Assembly: GCA_024707075.1 (NCBI GenBank) | Contig: JANQAK010000006.1 | Location: forward strand, 310,001-374,000 | From: Afipia sp. | GTDB taxonomy: Bacteria; Pseudomonadota; Alphaproteobacteria; Rhizobiales; Xanthobacteraceae | DNA: 64,000 nt | Direction: 5' to 3' | In this document: piece by piece, positions 1-8,982 of the stretch | Numbering within the stretch: the first letter of the stretch is position 1 | Layout of the letters: each line of letters starts with the position of its first letter | Program-made: the position numbers and the translations under genes | The notes under the pieces: generated by a model | Databases searched by the model: none | The model's input: only the letters and a program-made list of their open reading frames with translations | What the model was told of the DNA's origin: nothing

Positions 1-897
1 CGGATCGATCGGGTTGGGCGGATCGCCTGTAATGGGCGGCGTTTCAGTGCGCCTGTCGGGATCGGAGGAAGGCATCGCCGCCAGCAGCGCACGCGTGTAG
101 GGATGCGCGGGCGCATCCCACACCTCGTCAACCGGTCCAAGTTCGACGACCTCGCCGAGATACATCACCAGCACGCGGTCGGAGATATAGCGCACCACAT
201 TCAGGTCGTGACTGATGAACAGGTATGTTAGTCCAAATTCGCGCTTGAGATCGACCAGCAGATTGAGCACCTGCGCTTCGACTGATTTGTCGAGCGCGGA
301 AACGGCCTCGTCGAGGATGACGAGGCGCGGCGAGAGCGCCAGGGCGCGTGCGATATTGACCCGCTGGCGCTGGCCGCCGGATATTTCATGAGGATAGCGA
401 TTGGCGAAGATCTCCGGACGCAATCCGACCTTGCCGAGCAATTCCTGCGCGAGCGCACGCGCGGCGGCATCGTCCATCCCGTGAACTTTGGGGCCGAACG
501 CAATCGATTCCTCGATGGTCAACCGGGGATTGAGCGAAGCGTAGCTGTCCTGAAAAACCATCTGTATGGCGCGGCGCAACTCGCGCAGCGACAATGCGCG
601 TCCCACCAGCATGCCGTCGTAGACAAACTCGCCCGCATCGCGTGGCATCAGGTGCATCAGCAGCCGCGCGGTCGTGGACTTGCCGCAACCGGATTCACCG
701 ACGATTCCCACCGTTTCGCCCTTGGCGATAGAGAACGTCACGTTGTCGACGGCGCGCACTGTCTTGCTCTTGCTGAACAGGCCGCCACGTACCGGGAAAT
801 GCTTGGTCAGGTCCGTGACCTGCAACAACGGCTGGGCCGCTCCGCCAAGGTCTTCGATTGGCTCAAGCCTGTCGATGGGCTGTGCTATGTCGGTCAT
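1..897 (-). CDS. Oligopeptide/dipeptide ABC transporter ATP-binding protein, OppF/DppF type (partial, runs off left edge)
   Basis: This is the cytoplasmic ATPase of a peptide/nickel-family importer. About 299 codons are present and the frame is still open at base 1, so the C-terminus is missing. Visible motifs are Walker A GESGCGKST (about residue 61), Q-loop MVFQDSYASLNPR, signature ISGGQRQRVNIARAL, and Walker B LVILDEAVSALD. The C-terminal HPYTRALLAAMP stretch is typical of OppD/OppF proteins. The start ATG lies 4 bases after the upstream permease stop, so the genes are co-transcribed in the order binding protein, permease, permease, ATPase. The KHFPVRGG N-terminal motif and LDKSVEAQVLNLL point to the OppF/DppF rather than the OppD/DppD branch. 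The OppD partner is probably beyond the edge. Substrate unknown. Confidence 0.9.
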   Translation of the reverse strand, partial: MTDIAQPIDRLEPIEDLGGAAQPLLQVTDLTKHFPVRGGLFSKSKTVRAVDNVTFSIAKGETVGIVGESGCGKSTTARLLMHLMPRDAGEFVYDGMLVGRALSLRELRRAIQMVFQDSYASLNPRLTIEESIAFGPKVHGMDDAAARALAQELLGKVGLRPEIFANRYPHEISGGQRQRVNIARALALSPRLVILDEAVSALDKSVEAQVLNLLVDLKREFGLTYLFISHDLNVVRYISDRVLVMYLGEVVELGPVDEVWDAPAHPYTRALLAAMPSSDPDRRTETPPITGDPPNPIDP

Positions 898-901
898 GGC
901 A

Positions 902-1789
902 TCAGTTCCGGATGTCCATTGCGCTGCGCATCCCGTCGCTCAGCAGATTGAAGCAGATCGAAACCGCGAAGATCATGACGCCTGGAAGCGCTGCCACCCA
1001 CGGGTTGACATAGATCGCGGTGCGCAACGTGTTGAGCATCAATCCCCATTCCGGCTCGGGTGGTTTGGTGCCGAGGCCGAGAAACGACAGGCCGGCCGCG
1101 AGGATCATCGAGACCGAAATGAGTCCGGTGGCGTAGACGAAGATCGATCCCAGCACATTGCCGAGCATATGGACCCGCATGATCGTGAGGGCGTCGGCGC
1201 CGGACGCCCTTGCCGCTTCCACGAAGTCCATGTTGCGCACACCGGTGGTCACGCTCTCTGCGACGCGTGTAATCTGGGGGACGAAGACGATGGTCAGCGA
1301 GACGATGGAGTTGACGATGCCTGCGCCCAGCGCGCCGGAGATGGCAATGGCCAGCAGCACCGAAGGAAATGCGTAGAACACGTCGACAGTGCGCATGATC
1401 GCGGTGTTGATCTTGCCTCCGACGTATCCGGCGACGAGGCCGAGCGATGTCCCTATGATGAAGGCCAGGACCACCGGCAGGATGCCGATCAGCAGCGACA
1501 GACGGCCGCCATAGATCAGGCGCGCCAGCATGTCGCGGCCCAGTTCGTCGGTTCCGAGCGGATAGCCGGGCGTTCCGATCACGCGGAGGCGGCGTATCAT
1601 CGACCCCTGATAGGGATCGGCGAGGCCGAGCCACGGCGCGGCGATGGCCGACATGAATATCGCGATGAGGACAAAGGCACATATCATGCTGACCTTGTCG
1701 CGCACGATGCGCCGGCCAACCGTCGCCCAATAGCCGCGCGCCTTGGTAGCCGGCGCGGCCTGAAGGGCGGTGTCTGTGAGCGTGCTCAT
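902..1789 (-). CDS. Peptide/nickel ABC transporter permease, DppC/OppC type
   Basis: Second membrane subunit of the importer, about 295 residues. I chose the start giving MSTLTDTALQAAP because the 16 codons before it would overlap the upstream gene and add an Arg-rich tail unlike the family. The N-terminal OppC-like segment has a first membrane helix (VSMICAFVLIAIFMSAIAAP). The binding-protein-dependent transport domain follows, with the EAA-type loop EAARASGADALTIMRVH contacting the ATPase. The C-terminus MRSAMDIRN resembles the family's LRDxLDPR ending. It starts just past the stop of the DppB-like gene. Confidence 0.92.
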   Translation of the reverse strand: MSTLTDTALQAAPATKARGYWATVGRRIVRDKVSMICAFVLIAIFMSAIAAPWLGLADPYQGSMIRRLRVIGTPGYPLGTDELGRDMLARLIYGGRLSLLIGILPVVLAFIIGTSLGLVAGYVGGKINTAIMRTVDVFYAFPSVLLAIAISGALGAGIVNSIVSLTIVFVPQITRVAESVTTGVRNMDFVEAARASGADALTIMRVHMLGNVLGSIFVYATGLISVSMILAAGLSFLGLGTKPPEPEWGLMLNTLRTAIYVNPWVAALPGVMIFAVSICFNLLSDGMRSAMDIRN

Positions 1790-1793
1790 CAGC

Positions 1794-2747
1794 TCAGCTC
1801 CGCTTGATGCGCGGATCGATCGACGCCTGTGCGACATCGACCATCAGATTGAGGAACACGAAGAACAGCGCGAGCACGAGGATCGTGCCTTGCAGTAGCG
1901 GCAGGTCACGCTGAAAGATGGCAGAGTTGAGCAGCAGGCCGGAGCCGGGCCACGAGAACACCGTTTCGATTAGGATCGATCCGCCGAGCATGTAGCCGAG
2001 TTGCAGGCCCATGACGGCCAGCGCGGTCGGAGCCGCGTTCTTGATGACATGACGGAAGACGCGCGTCTCGCGCAGACCCTTGGCGCGCAGTGCCTCGACG
2101 AAATCCTGCGAGAGAATATCGCCGGTCAAGGCGCGCACGGTGCGTGTGACGATCCCCATCGGAATGACGGACGTGGTGATCGCCGGCAGGATGAGATAGC
2201 GGACGTGTTCCCAGTCCCAGCTCCATGCGCCCGAACCGCCCGGCCCGGCGCCGACGGCGGGCAGCCAGTTCAACTGCACCGAGAAGATGATGACCAGCAC
2301 CATGCCGAGCCAATAATGCGGCACGGAAACACCAGCGATGGCGATCGACGTCGCCACCTTGTCGATCCATGTGTTGCGGAAGTAGCCGGCGATCAGGCCG
2401 AAGAACAATCCGAGGGTGAATCCGATCGCCGCCGCGGCGATGGCAAGGGTCACGGTGTTGCCGACGGCGCGCAGGACTTCAGACAGAACGGGCCGTCCTG
2501 TCGCGATCGACGTTCCGAGATCGCCATGGACCGCTTTCCACAGCCACAATCCGAACTGGACGGGCAGGGGGCGGTCGAAGCCATAGGCGATGCGTAGCTG
2601 GTTTGCGAGTTCCTGCGACGCATCGGCGGGCAGGATCGCGACCAGCGGATCGCCGGGGGTGATGTGAACCAGCAGGAAGCAGACCAGCGCGACGCTGATC
2701 ACAACAGGAACGACATAGACGATGCGTCGGGCAACGTAAGCAAACAC
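1794..2747 (-). CDS. Peptide/nickel ABC transporter permease, DppB/OppB type
   Basis: First membrane subunit of the importer, 317 residues, the usual DppB length. It begins at a GTG preceded by an AAGGTGA ribosome site. The N-terminus FAYVARRIVYVVPVVISVAL is the classic DppB opening with the first membrane helix, followed by the HITPGDP motif. The EAA loop is EALRAKGLRETRVFRHVIKN and the protein ends ASIDPRIK, also typical. It lies 120 bases downstream of the binding-protein gene and 4 bases upstream of the DppC-like gene, so it sits in one leftward operon. Confidence 0.92.
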   Translation of the reverse strand: MFAYVARRIVYVVPVVISVALVCFLLVHITPGDPLVAILPADASQELANQLRIAYGFDRPLPVQFGLWLWKAVHGDLGTSIATGRPVLSEVLRAVGNTVTLAIAAAAIGFTLGLFFGLIAGYFRNTWIDKVATSIAIAGVSVPHYWLGMVLVIIFSVQLNWLPAVGAGPGGSGAWSWDWEHVRYLILPAITTSVIPMGIVTRTVRALTGDILSQDFVEALRAKGLRETRVFRHVIKNAAPTALAVMGLQLGYMLGGSILIETVFSWPGSGLLLNSAIFQRDLPLLQGTILVLALFFVFLNLMVDVAQASIDPRIKRS

Positions 2748-2866
2748 AGATCACCTTCGGTCGTCGAACAATTCCGCCATCGCCGCCTCCTGAATCAGCA
2801 GGGCGGCGATACCGTTGTTGTGGATGGCCAGAGTGCGCCGGGATGGACGCAATCGTGCCGCTGCTG

Positions 2867-4532
2867 TTACTGCATCGACACCGGCGAGAAATCCACGAAC
2901 CAGCTTTTCGGCTGCACGAGACCTTTCACCTTCGGGCTCAGGGCGCGAGGCCCCACGTCGTGCGCGACATACAGAAATGCCGCGTCATCGACCGATGCTG
3001 CGTGCAGTTCAGCGAGCGCAGCATCCCGTTCTGCCGGGTCGAAGGTCTGGCGCGCCTTCTTCACCAGTTCATCGAACTTCGGGTTGTTGATGAAGCCCCA
3101 GTTGTTCGAGACCGGCGGCGCCATCGACGATTGCAGGAATCGCACCATCGCGAAGAACGGGTCCATCGCGGCGTAGGTCACGTTGGTCGCGTTGGCGCCG
3201 TTGGCGCTCGGATCCTTGGCCCCGCGGCGCCAATTGGTGAACAGTGTGTTCCATTCGATGACGTCGAGCTGAACGTCGAAATAACATTCAGCCAGCGCCT
3301 GCTGGAGATACTCGTTCATCGGCAGCGGCAGCATCTGGCCAGAGCCGGAGGCGGAAGTCTGCGTCTTGACCGTGAGCTTCTTGTTCGGTCCGTAGCCGGC
3401 CTCCTGCATCAGCTTCTGGGCAGCAGTCTTGTCGTACTTGATTTCGAACGTCGGCTTGCCGCGCCAGGGATGACCGGGCTCGAACGTACCGCTCGCAGGA
3501 ACCATCAGGCCGGCCAGCAGGCCGTCTTTCAGTCCTTCGCGATCGACGCAGAGATTGGCGGCCTTGCGGACGCGGATGTCGTTCCATGGCGAACCTTCGA
3601 TGCGGGAGAATTGCCACGGCCAGACATGAGGCTGTTCGTTCTGGCTGATGGTGAAGCCGCGCTGGGTCAATTCCTTGACGGCGTCCGGTGCGGGCGCCTC
3701 GATCCAGTCCACCTGTCCCGACAGCAGTGCCGCGGTGCGTGCGTTCGCCTCGGGCATCGGCAGCAGAACCATCTTATCGGTCTTGGGAACACGCGCCTTG
3801 TCCCAGTAGTTTTCGTTCTTGGCAAGTTCAAGCCGTTCGCGCGGCGTGAATTTCGTCATCTTCCATGGGCCGGTCCCCGACGCATCGCGTGCGAATGCAG
3901 CCCATGCAGCCTGCGACTTCGCCTTGGCATCCGCGCCTTCAGCAGCATCGTAGAATTTCTGCCATTTCACGGGGCTCGCCATGAACAGATTGGTGAGATT
4001 GATCGGCAGGAAACTGTCCGGCTCTTTCGTGGTCAGTTCGACGGTCATGTCGTCGATCTTGCGCGCCGAAGCCAGCGTCGGCATGCGCGATGCGGTGACG
4101 CCGACCTGACTGGCGTCATACTGCGGCGCATCGGTCTTCAAAACTTTCTCGACATTCCAGACAACTGCATCGGCGTTGAACGGCGAGCCGTCATGGAATG
4201 TGACGCCGGGACGAAGTTTGAATGTCCATTTGGTCTTGTCGTTTGCGTCCACCGCCCATTCTGTCGAAAGGCCTGGAATCACGACGCTTGCCTTGGTCGC
4301 CGACGAAAGGTCCCACATCGTCAGCGCGTCATACATCGTCAGGCCCGTGAAACGGTTGCCTTCAAATCCCTGATCGGGTTGTCCGAGTGTGCGAGGAATA
4401 TCGGCGGCAGTCATGCCGATGCGCAGAACGGTTTCGGCGCTCGCGGAGTGCGGTAGCGCCGCCGCCGATGCCATGGTGAGCAACAATATCGCTGCGGTTG
4501 TGCGGCTTTTTTACATGTCTGTCGTTACGCAT
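2867..4532 (-). pseudogene. Family-5 extracellular solute-binding protein with an apparent frameshift in its signal peptide
   Basis: Periplasmic ligand-binding subunit (SBP_bac_5, DppA/OppA family) for the adjacent permeases; about 555 residues if repaired. The mature part is complete: ETVLRIGMTAADIPRTLGQ, then TEWAVDANDKTKWTFKLRPG and FHDGSPFNADAVVWN, which are hallmarks of the family. The best start is ATG at 4532, which has an AAAGGAA ribosome site and codes MRNDRHVKK. This frame leaves the mature protein at a run of six T (4507-4512, A6 in the gene). Removing one A restores MRNDRHVKSRTTAAILLLT followed by ASAAALPHSASAET, a textbook Sec signal. The only in-frame starts left (TTG 4486, ATG 4474) have no ribosome site and lack the basic n-region. 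Either a sequence error or a disabled signal peptide. Confidence 0.8.
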
Positions 4533-4753
4533 AATGATGAATTCCTTTCGACGGCGATGGCTAAATCTTATGCAACGCCTATGCCAAGGGGACTTCAGCC
4601 CCATGTATGCCTTGGCCGGATTGCCGGATGTGGGGAGGTTAGTCTGATGATGCTTGGCGATCGCCGTTGGAATTGGAAAACACTGACAGGACGGGCGATA
4701 CAGCAACATCCGGTCGCTTTATTGCGATCCGCGGCAGAGGCTTGGCACTCGTA

Positions 4754-4767
4754 TCTTGTATACAAGA
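4754..4767. promoter_or_regulatory. 14-bp perfect palindrome, candidate GntR-family operator
   Basis: The sequence TCTTGTATACAAGA equals its own reverse complement. The core TTGTATACAA has the TnGT-ACnA layout common to operators of GntR regulators with FCD domains. It lies about 220 bases upstream of the leftward start at 4532 and 300 bases upstream of the rightward start at 5067. No regulator gene is adjacent, so the cognate protein is unknown. Confidence 0.5.
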
Positions 4768-4906
4768 GAGGCAGATTTTGAGCTGGATGGTCAGGCTCTG
4801 CACTCTTTTAGGGCAAACGCGCTGTGACTCTCGTTCGGCGGCGTGATCCCGTAACGGCGGAAGATGTGCGCGGCAGGATGTCTCGCCCATCGTCGGGTGT
4901 ATTGCT

Positions 4907-4916
4907 TTGTACACAA
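4907..4916. promoter_or_regulatory. Second TTGTnnACAA element
   Basis: TTGTACACAA repeats the half-sites of the palindrome centred at 4760, with two different central bases. Centre-to-centre spacing is about 151 bases, so the pair could support looping or separate control of the two divergent genes. This is inference from the repeated motif only. Confidence 0.4.
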
Positions 4917-5066
4917 ACGATTGCTGTGAAGACCAAAGTCGCTCCAGATCCCTTGAGCAGCTTCGTTGCGTGGCGCCAGGCGCTGCATTCTCGGGGGAAA
5001 ACGAACGTCTGGCATCAGCCTTGCAAGCCCAATTCCAATTCGTCTTCCTCATATGGAGTTGCGTTC

Positions 5067-6667
5067 ATGCACTTTCGGAACTCGATCGTCTTTGCGGCAC
5101 TCGCCGTTGCCATCGGCATCGCCGCACCAGCGAGAGCGGAAACCGTCGTGCGATATGGCATCTCGATGGCGGACATTCCGCTCACGACGGGTCAGCCGGA
5201 CCGCGGGGCGGGAGCTTATCAATTTACCGGCTACACGATCTACGATCCGCTTGTCGCGTGGGAGATGGATGTCGCCGACCGGCCTGGCAAGCTGGTGCCG
5301 GGACTTGCAACCGAATGGAAAGTCGATCCCGCGGATAAGACGAAGTGGCGCTTTACCTTGCGTCAGGGCGTCAAGTTTCATGATGGCAGCGATTTCAACG
5401 CCGCCGCGGTGATCTGGAATCTCGATAAGGTTCTGAACGACAAGGCGCCGCAGTTCGACAAGCGGCAGAGCGCGCAGGTAAAGACTCGTCTTCCGTCGGT
5501 GGCGAGCTACGCCAAGATCGACGACTCCACCATCGAGATCACAACGAAAGCAGTCGACTCGTTTTTCCCCTATCAAATGTTGTGGTTTCTCGTTTCCAGT
5601 CCCGCGCAGTATGAAAAGCTCGGCAAGGACTGGGACAAGTTTGCAAGCGAGCCGTCGGGCACTGGTCCGTTCAAGCTGACCAAGCTGGTTCCGCGTGAAC
5701 TCGCTGAACTGTCGAAGAATGCCGACTATTGGGACAAGAAGCGGATTCCAAAAGTCGACAAGCTCGTCCTCGTGCCGATGCCGGAAGCCCTGACGCGCAC
5801 CAATGCGTTGCTGGCCGGACAGGTTGATCTGATCGAGACGCCTGCGCCGGATGCCGTGCCGCAGCTCAAATCGGCGGGCATGAAGATCGTCGATAACGTC
5901 ACGCCGCACGTCTGGAACTATCACCTCAGCGTGCTGCCGGGGTCGCCGTGGACCGACATCCGCCTGCGCAAGGCGCTCAATCTTGCCATCGACCGCGACG
6001 CCGTCGTCGGCCTGATGAATGGTCTGGCCAAGCCAGCCAAGGGACAGGTCGATCCGTCGAGTCCGTGGTTCGGAAAGCCGACGTTCGAACTCAAGTACGA
6101 TCTCGCCGAAGCCAAAAAAGGCTGGTGAAGGAAGCCGGCTATTCGCCCGAGAAACCCTTGAAAGCAAAGTTCATCATCGCCAACGGCGGCACCGGCCAGA
6201 TGCTGTCGCTGCCGATGAACGAATTCCTGCAACAGAGCTTCAAGGAGATCGGCGTCGATGTCGAGTTCAAGGTCGTTGAACTCGAGGTGCTGTACACCGC
6301 ATGGCGCAAGGGCGCGGCTGATGAAAGCATGGCCGGCATTACTGCCAACAACATCGCCTATGTGACCTCGGACCCGCTTTACGCCATCGTGCGCTTCTTC
6401 CATTCCGGACAGATCGCGCCGGTCGGTGTGAACTGGGGCGGATACAAGAATCCGAAGGTCGATGCGCTGATCGACGAGGCCAAGCAGAGTTTCGACACCG
6501 CCGAGCAGGACGAACTTCTGGCGCAGGCGCATGCGATGATCGTGGATGATGCCGTGCTGGTCTGGGTCGTGCACGACACCAACCCGCATGCGTTGTCGCC
6601 GAAGGTCAAGAAATTCGTGCAAGCGCAGCACTGGTTTCAGGATCTGACCACGATCGGTGTGGATTGA
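5067..6667 (+). pseudogene. Family-5 extracellular solute-binding protein, frameshifted at an A6 tract
   Basis: Second DppA/OppA-like periplasmic binding protein and a clear paralogue of the one across the intergenic region: both mature proteins open ETV-R-G-MADIP-T-GQPD. The start ATG at 5067 follows GGAG and gives a clean Sec signal (MHFRNSIVFAALAVAIGIA then APARAE). The frame runs to LAEAKKGW and a TGA at 6128. At AAAAAAGG (6114-6121) the homologous protein continues in another frame as LVKEAGYSPEKPLKAKF, ending at 6667. One missing base (or two extra) explains this, and the repaired length, about 533 residues, matches the family. No permease follows; a terminator lies just downstream, so it is an orphan binding protein that may share the neighbouring permeases. 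Confidence 0.8.
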
Positions 6668-6693
6668 TCGAGACACGGGCATTGCGAAAATGT

Positions 6694-6731
6694 CTTCGGG
6701 CGTGGCTCACACCGCGCCCGAAGTGCTTTTT
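6694..6731 (+). terminator. Rho-independent terminator after the orphan binding-protein gene
   Basis: CTTCGGGCG (6694-6702) pairs with CGCCCGAAG (6715-6723). Further pairs, including one G-T wobble, extend the stem and leave a 6-base loop. A T-rich tail (TGCTTTTT) follows. It stands between convergent genes. Confidence 0.8.
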
Positions 6732-6781
6732 GGCGGAAGAAGCCGCCAACGTGACGACGCGGTCGAAAAGCGCAGCCGTCC

Positions 6782-7990
6782 TCACTTCACGAGAGGGCAG
6801 CCGCCTTCGCTCATCGGGCGGAACGCCTTGTCGCCGGGAATGACCGCAACCTGCTTGTAGTAGTCATACGGCCTGGTCGATTCCGCTGGCTTCTTCACTT
6901 CGACAAGATACATGTCGTGGATGACGCGCCCGTCGATCCGAATGGTTGTCTTGCCGAACAACGGATCGTCGAATGTGCCAGCCGCGCGCATGGCGGAGAC
7001 GACAGCGGCTCCGTCCCTTGCGCTTCCGGCTTTGGCGACGGCGTTCAGATAGGCAAGTGTCGCCGAATAGCTGCCGGCCTGGCTCATCGATGGCATCTTG
7101 CCGCCGGTGCGCTTGGCGAAACGCTCGCCGAAGGCACGGGTCTTGTCGGTGAAGTCCCAGTAGAACGCGGTGGTGAGTTGGAGTCCGTTGGAAGCCTTCA
7201 ATCCCAGCGCATGAATATCGGTGATGAACACGATCAGGCCCGCGAGCTTCTGGCCCCCGGCGACGATGCCGAATTCTCCGGCGGTCCGGATGGCGTTGAT
7301 GGTGTCGGTGCCGCCGTTGGCCAGCCCGATGATCTGCGCCCTGGAGTTTTGCGCCTGCAAAAGGAATGACGAGAAGTCGACAGCGCCGAGCGGGTGCCGG
7401 ACCGATCCGACAACTGTCCCGCCGTTTGCCTTGACGACTTCCGATGCCTCACGCTCCATCGTCGTGCCGAAGGTGTAGTCGGCGGTCAGGAAGAACCAGC
7501 TCTTGCCGCCGCTTTTCACGACGGCTTCAGCGGTGCCGTGAGAACTGGACCATGTATCCCAGACCCAGTGCAGCGTATTTGGCGTGCAGGCCTTGCCCGT
7601 GAGATCGGATGTCCCGGCGGTGGTCGCGATCATCACCTTGTTCTTCTCTTTGGTGATTCCGGCGACAGCGAGGGCGACGCCGCTGGTCGGAATATCGATG
7701 ATGAGATCGACGTTCTCGGTGTCGTACCAGCGCCGGGCAATGGCCGCGGCGTTGTCCGGCTTGTTCTGCGGGTCGCCGGAGACGACCTCGATGGAGATGT
7801 TCTTGTTCGCCGCGAGGAAATCCTCGACGGCCAGTTTGACGGCTTCCACCGACCCCGGACCGGAAAAGTCGGCGTAGGGTCCGGTCATGTCGCTCATGAC
7901 ACCGATCTTGACCGAGGTTTGCGCGGTGACTGTGCCTGCTCCCAAAACCAGAGCAACGGCGATCGAACTCAGCGAAAGAGTCTTGCTCAT
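6782..7990 (-). CDS. Branched-chain amino acid/aromatic acid type ABC substrate-binding protein (Peripla_BP_6)
   Basis: Periplasmic binding protein of the LivJ/UrtA superfamily, about 402 residues. I prefer the second of two close ATGs (7990) because GGGGGGA is then 7 bases upstream. The Sec signal is MSKTLSLSSIAVALVLGAG with cleavage near VTAQ. The mature start VKIGVMSDMTGPYADFSGPG is typical. The ending VIPGDKAFRPMSEGGCPLVK is shared with the paralogue at 20320-21531, and such proteins are common beside aromatic and alicyclic acid pathways. It is divergent from the badH operon with a shared control region, so cyclohexanecarboxylate or a related acid is the likely ligand (inference). No permease adjoins it; the Liv-type permeases at 23-25 kb are the nearest candidates. 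Confidence 0.88.
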   Translation of the reverse strand: MSKTLSLSSIAVALVLGAGTVTAQTSVKIGVMSDMTGPYADFSGPGSVEAVKLAVEDFLAANKNISIEVVSGDPQNKPDNAAAIARRWYDTENVDLIIDIPTSGVALAVAGITKEKNKVMIATTAGTSDLTGKACTPNTLHWVWDTWSSSHGTAEAVVKSGGKSWFFLTADYTFGTTMEREASEVVKANGGTVVGSVRHPLGAVDFSSFLLQAQNSRAQIIGLANGGTDTINAIRTAGEFGIVAGGQKLAGLIVFITDIHALGLKASNGLQLTTAFYWDFTDKTRAFGERFAKRTGGKMPSMSQAGSYSATLAYLNAVAKAGSARDGAAVVSAMRAAGTFDDPLFGKTTIRIDGRVIHDMYLVEVKKPAESTRPYDYYKQVAVIPGDKAFRPMSEGGCPLVK

Positions 7991-8133
7991 TATCATTCCC
8001 CCCTGTTCTGCGATTGAAGGCTCGCATTATAATAAGACAATACACTGTCATATATTATGCATCAAGTAATTGCTATAAATACGGCAACGCGCCGCAAGTC
8101 GGCCAACCGATGTCACGGAGGTCGGATAATTAG

Positions 8134-8148
8134 ATCAATGTATTGACA
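8134..8148. promoter_or_regulatory. Candidate BadR operator overlapping a -35 box upstream of badH
   Basis: ATCAATGTATTGAC (8134-8147) carries inverted arms TCAAT and ATTGA. The same 14 bases recur exactly at 13204-13217 in front of badR. Its right side merges with TTGACA (8143-8148), a consensus -35 hexamer, which would let a bound repressor block transcription of badH. Confidence 0.65.
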
Positions 8149-8201
8149 TATAGAGGGGGCGGAGCCATACGGGAGTTGCATTCGAAGCGCGGGAGTGAGG
8201 C

Positions 8202-8969
8202 ATGCGAGGGCTCAAGTCGAAAATCGTTGTGGTGACCGGCGGGGGCGGGGGCATCGGCGGCGCGACATGCCGCAGGTTCGCGGCGGAGGGCGCGAGCGTT
8301 GCCGTGTTCGATATCGACGCCGCCGCGGCCGAGCGGACGGTCGCGGCCATTGCATCGGACGGTGGAAAGGCTGCGGCCTTCGCGTGCGACATCACCGATT
8401 ACGACGGCGTGCGATCCTCGGTTGGGCGCGTCAACGCGGCGCTCGGCCCCATCGACGTGCTCGTCAACAATGCCGGGTGGGATGTCTTCAAACCGTTTCT
8501 CAAAACCTCGCCGGCCGATTGGCAGAAGCTGATTGCCATCAACCTGACCGGTGCGCTGAACATGCATCACACAATCTTGCCGCAGATGGCCGAGCGCCGC
8601 AGTGGCCGTGTGGTGAATGTCGCGTCCGACGCTGCCCGCGTCGGCTCGTCGGGCGAGGCCGTCTATGCCGCCTGCAAGGCCGGGCTTCTGGCGCTTTCCA
8701 AGACGCTGGCGCGCGAGCATGCGCGCGACGGCGTCACTTTCAATGTCGTGTGTCCCGGCCCGACCGATACCAAGCTGCTGGGCGACGTGCTCAAAACATC
8801 GAGCAATCCGGAGAAACTCCAGGAAGCGTTTCGCCGGGCGATTCCGCTCGGGCGGATCGGCGCGCCAGAAGATCTGCCCGGTGCGATCTGCTTCTTCGCC
8901 AGCGATGACGCGGCCTTCATCACCGGTCAGGTGCTGAGCGTGTCGGGCGGCCTGACGATGGCAGGCTGA
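8202..8969 (+). CDS. badH: 2-hydroxycyclohexanecarboxyl-CoA dehydrogenase (SDR)
   Basis: Oxidises 2-hydroxycyclohexane-1-carboxyl-CoA to the 2-keto thioester with NAD, the third step after activation of cyclohexanecarboxylate. It has 255 residues. It shows the Rossmann motif TGGGGGIGGATCRRFA, NNAG (about 90), catalytic Ser in ASDAARVG, and YAACK (about 152-156). The stretch NNAGWDVFKPFLKT and the block SDAARVGSSGEAVYAACKAG match my memory of R. palustris BadH closely, which is why I use the symbol. First gene of a four-gene rightward operon. The ligase, dehydrogenase and hydrolase of the same route follow directly. Confidence 0.9.
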   Translation: MRGLKSKIVVVTGGGGGIGGATCRRFAAEGASVAVFDIDAAAAERTVAAIASDGGKAAAFACDITDYDGVRSSVGRVNAALGPIDVLVNNAGWDVFKPFLKTSPADWQKLIAINLTGALNMHHTILPQMAERRSGRVVNVASDAARVGSSGEAVYAACKAGLLALSKTLAREHARDGVTFNVVCPGPTDTKLLGDVLKTSSNPEKLQEAFRRAIPLGRIGAPEDLPGAICFFASDDAAFITGQVLSVSGGLTMAG

Positions 8970-8982
8970 CGGGAGCCGCCAT

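Larger units (their letters stand above)
4533..5066. other. Divergent intergenic region between two family-5 binding-protein genes, no convincing gene
   Basis: The 534 bases separate the leftward transporter operon from a rightward orphan binding-protein gene and must hold both promoters. Open frames here are short, have no family resemblance and no ribosome sites, so I call no gene. The recognisable content is two copies of TTGTnnACAA, listed separately. Confidence 0.6.

Noticed and set aside
674-1807. Long plus-strand ORFs rich in Arg, Asp and Gly opposite the permease genes, and similar ones across the window
   Set aside because: They are antisense shadows of conserved genes in GC-rich DNA, without ribosome sites or family resemblance.
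4505-4520. A AAA AAG slippery heptamer in the zero frame of the DppA-like signal region, suggesting programmed -1 frameshifting
   Set aside because: The mature protein lies in the +1 frame, not -1, and no stimulatory stem is evident, so a programmed -1 shift would not rescue it.
4639-5052. A 137-residue leftward ORF in the dpp-like intergenic region
   Set aside because: Composition is unlike its neighbours (many Arg, Cys and Ser with no fold pattern), it lacks a ribosome site, and it overlaps the promoter region and both operator-like repeats.
8009-8036. TATAATGCGAG upstream of the 6782-7990 binding protein as a fourth copy of the 17-bp shared element
   Set aside because: Only the ATGCnAG end matches. 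The GTCTA part is displaced by three bases and there is no correctly spaced TTGACA.
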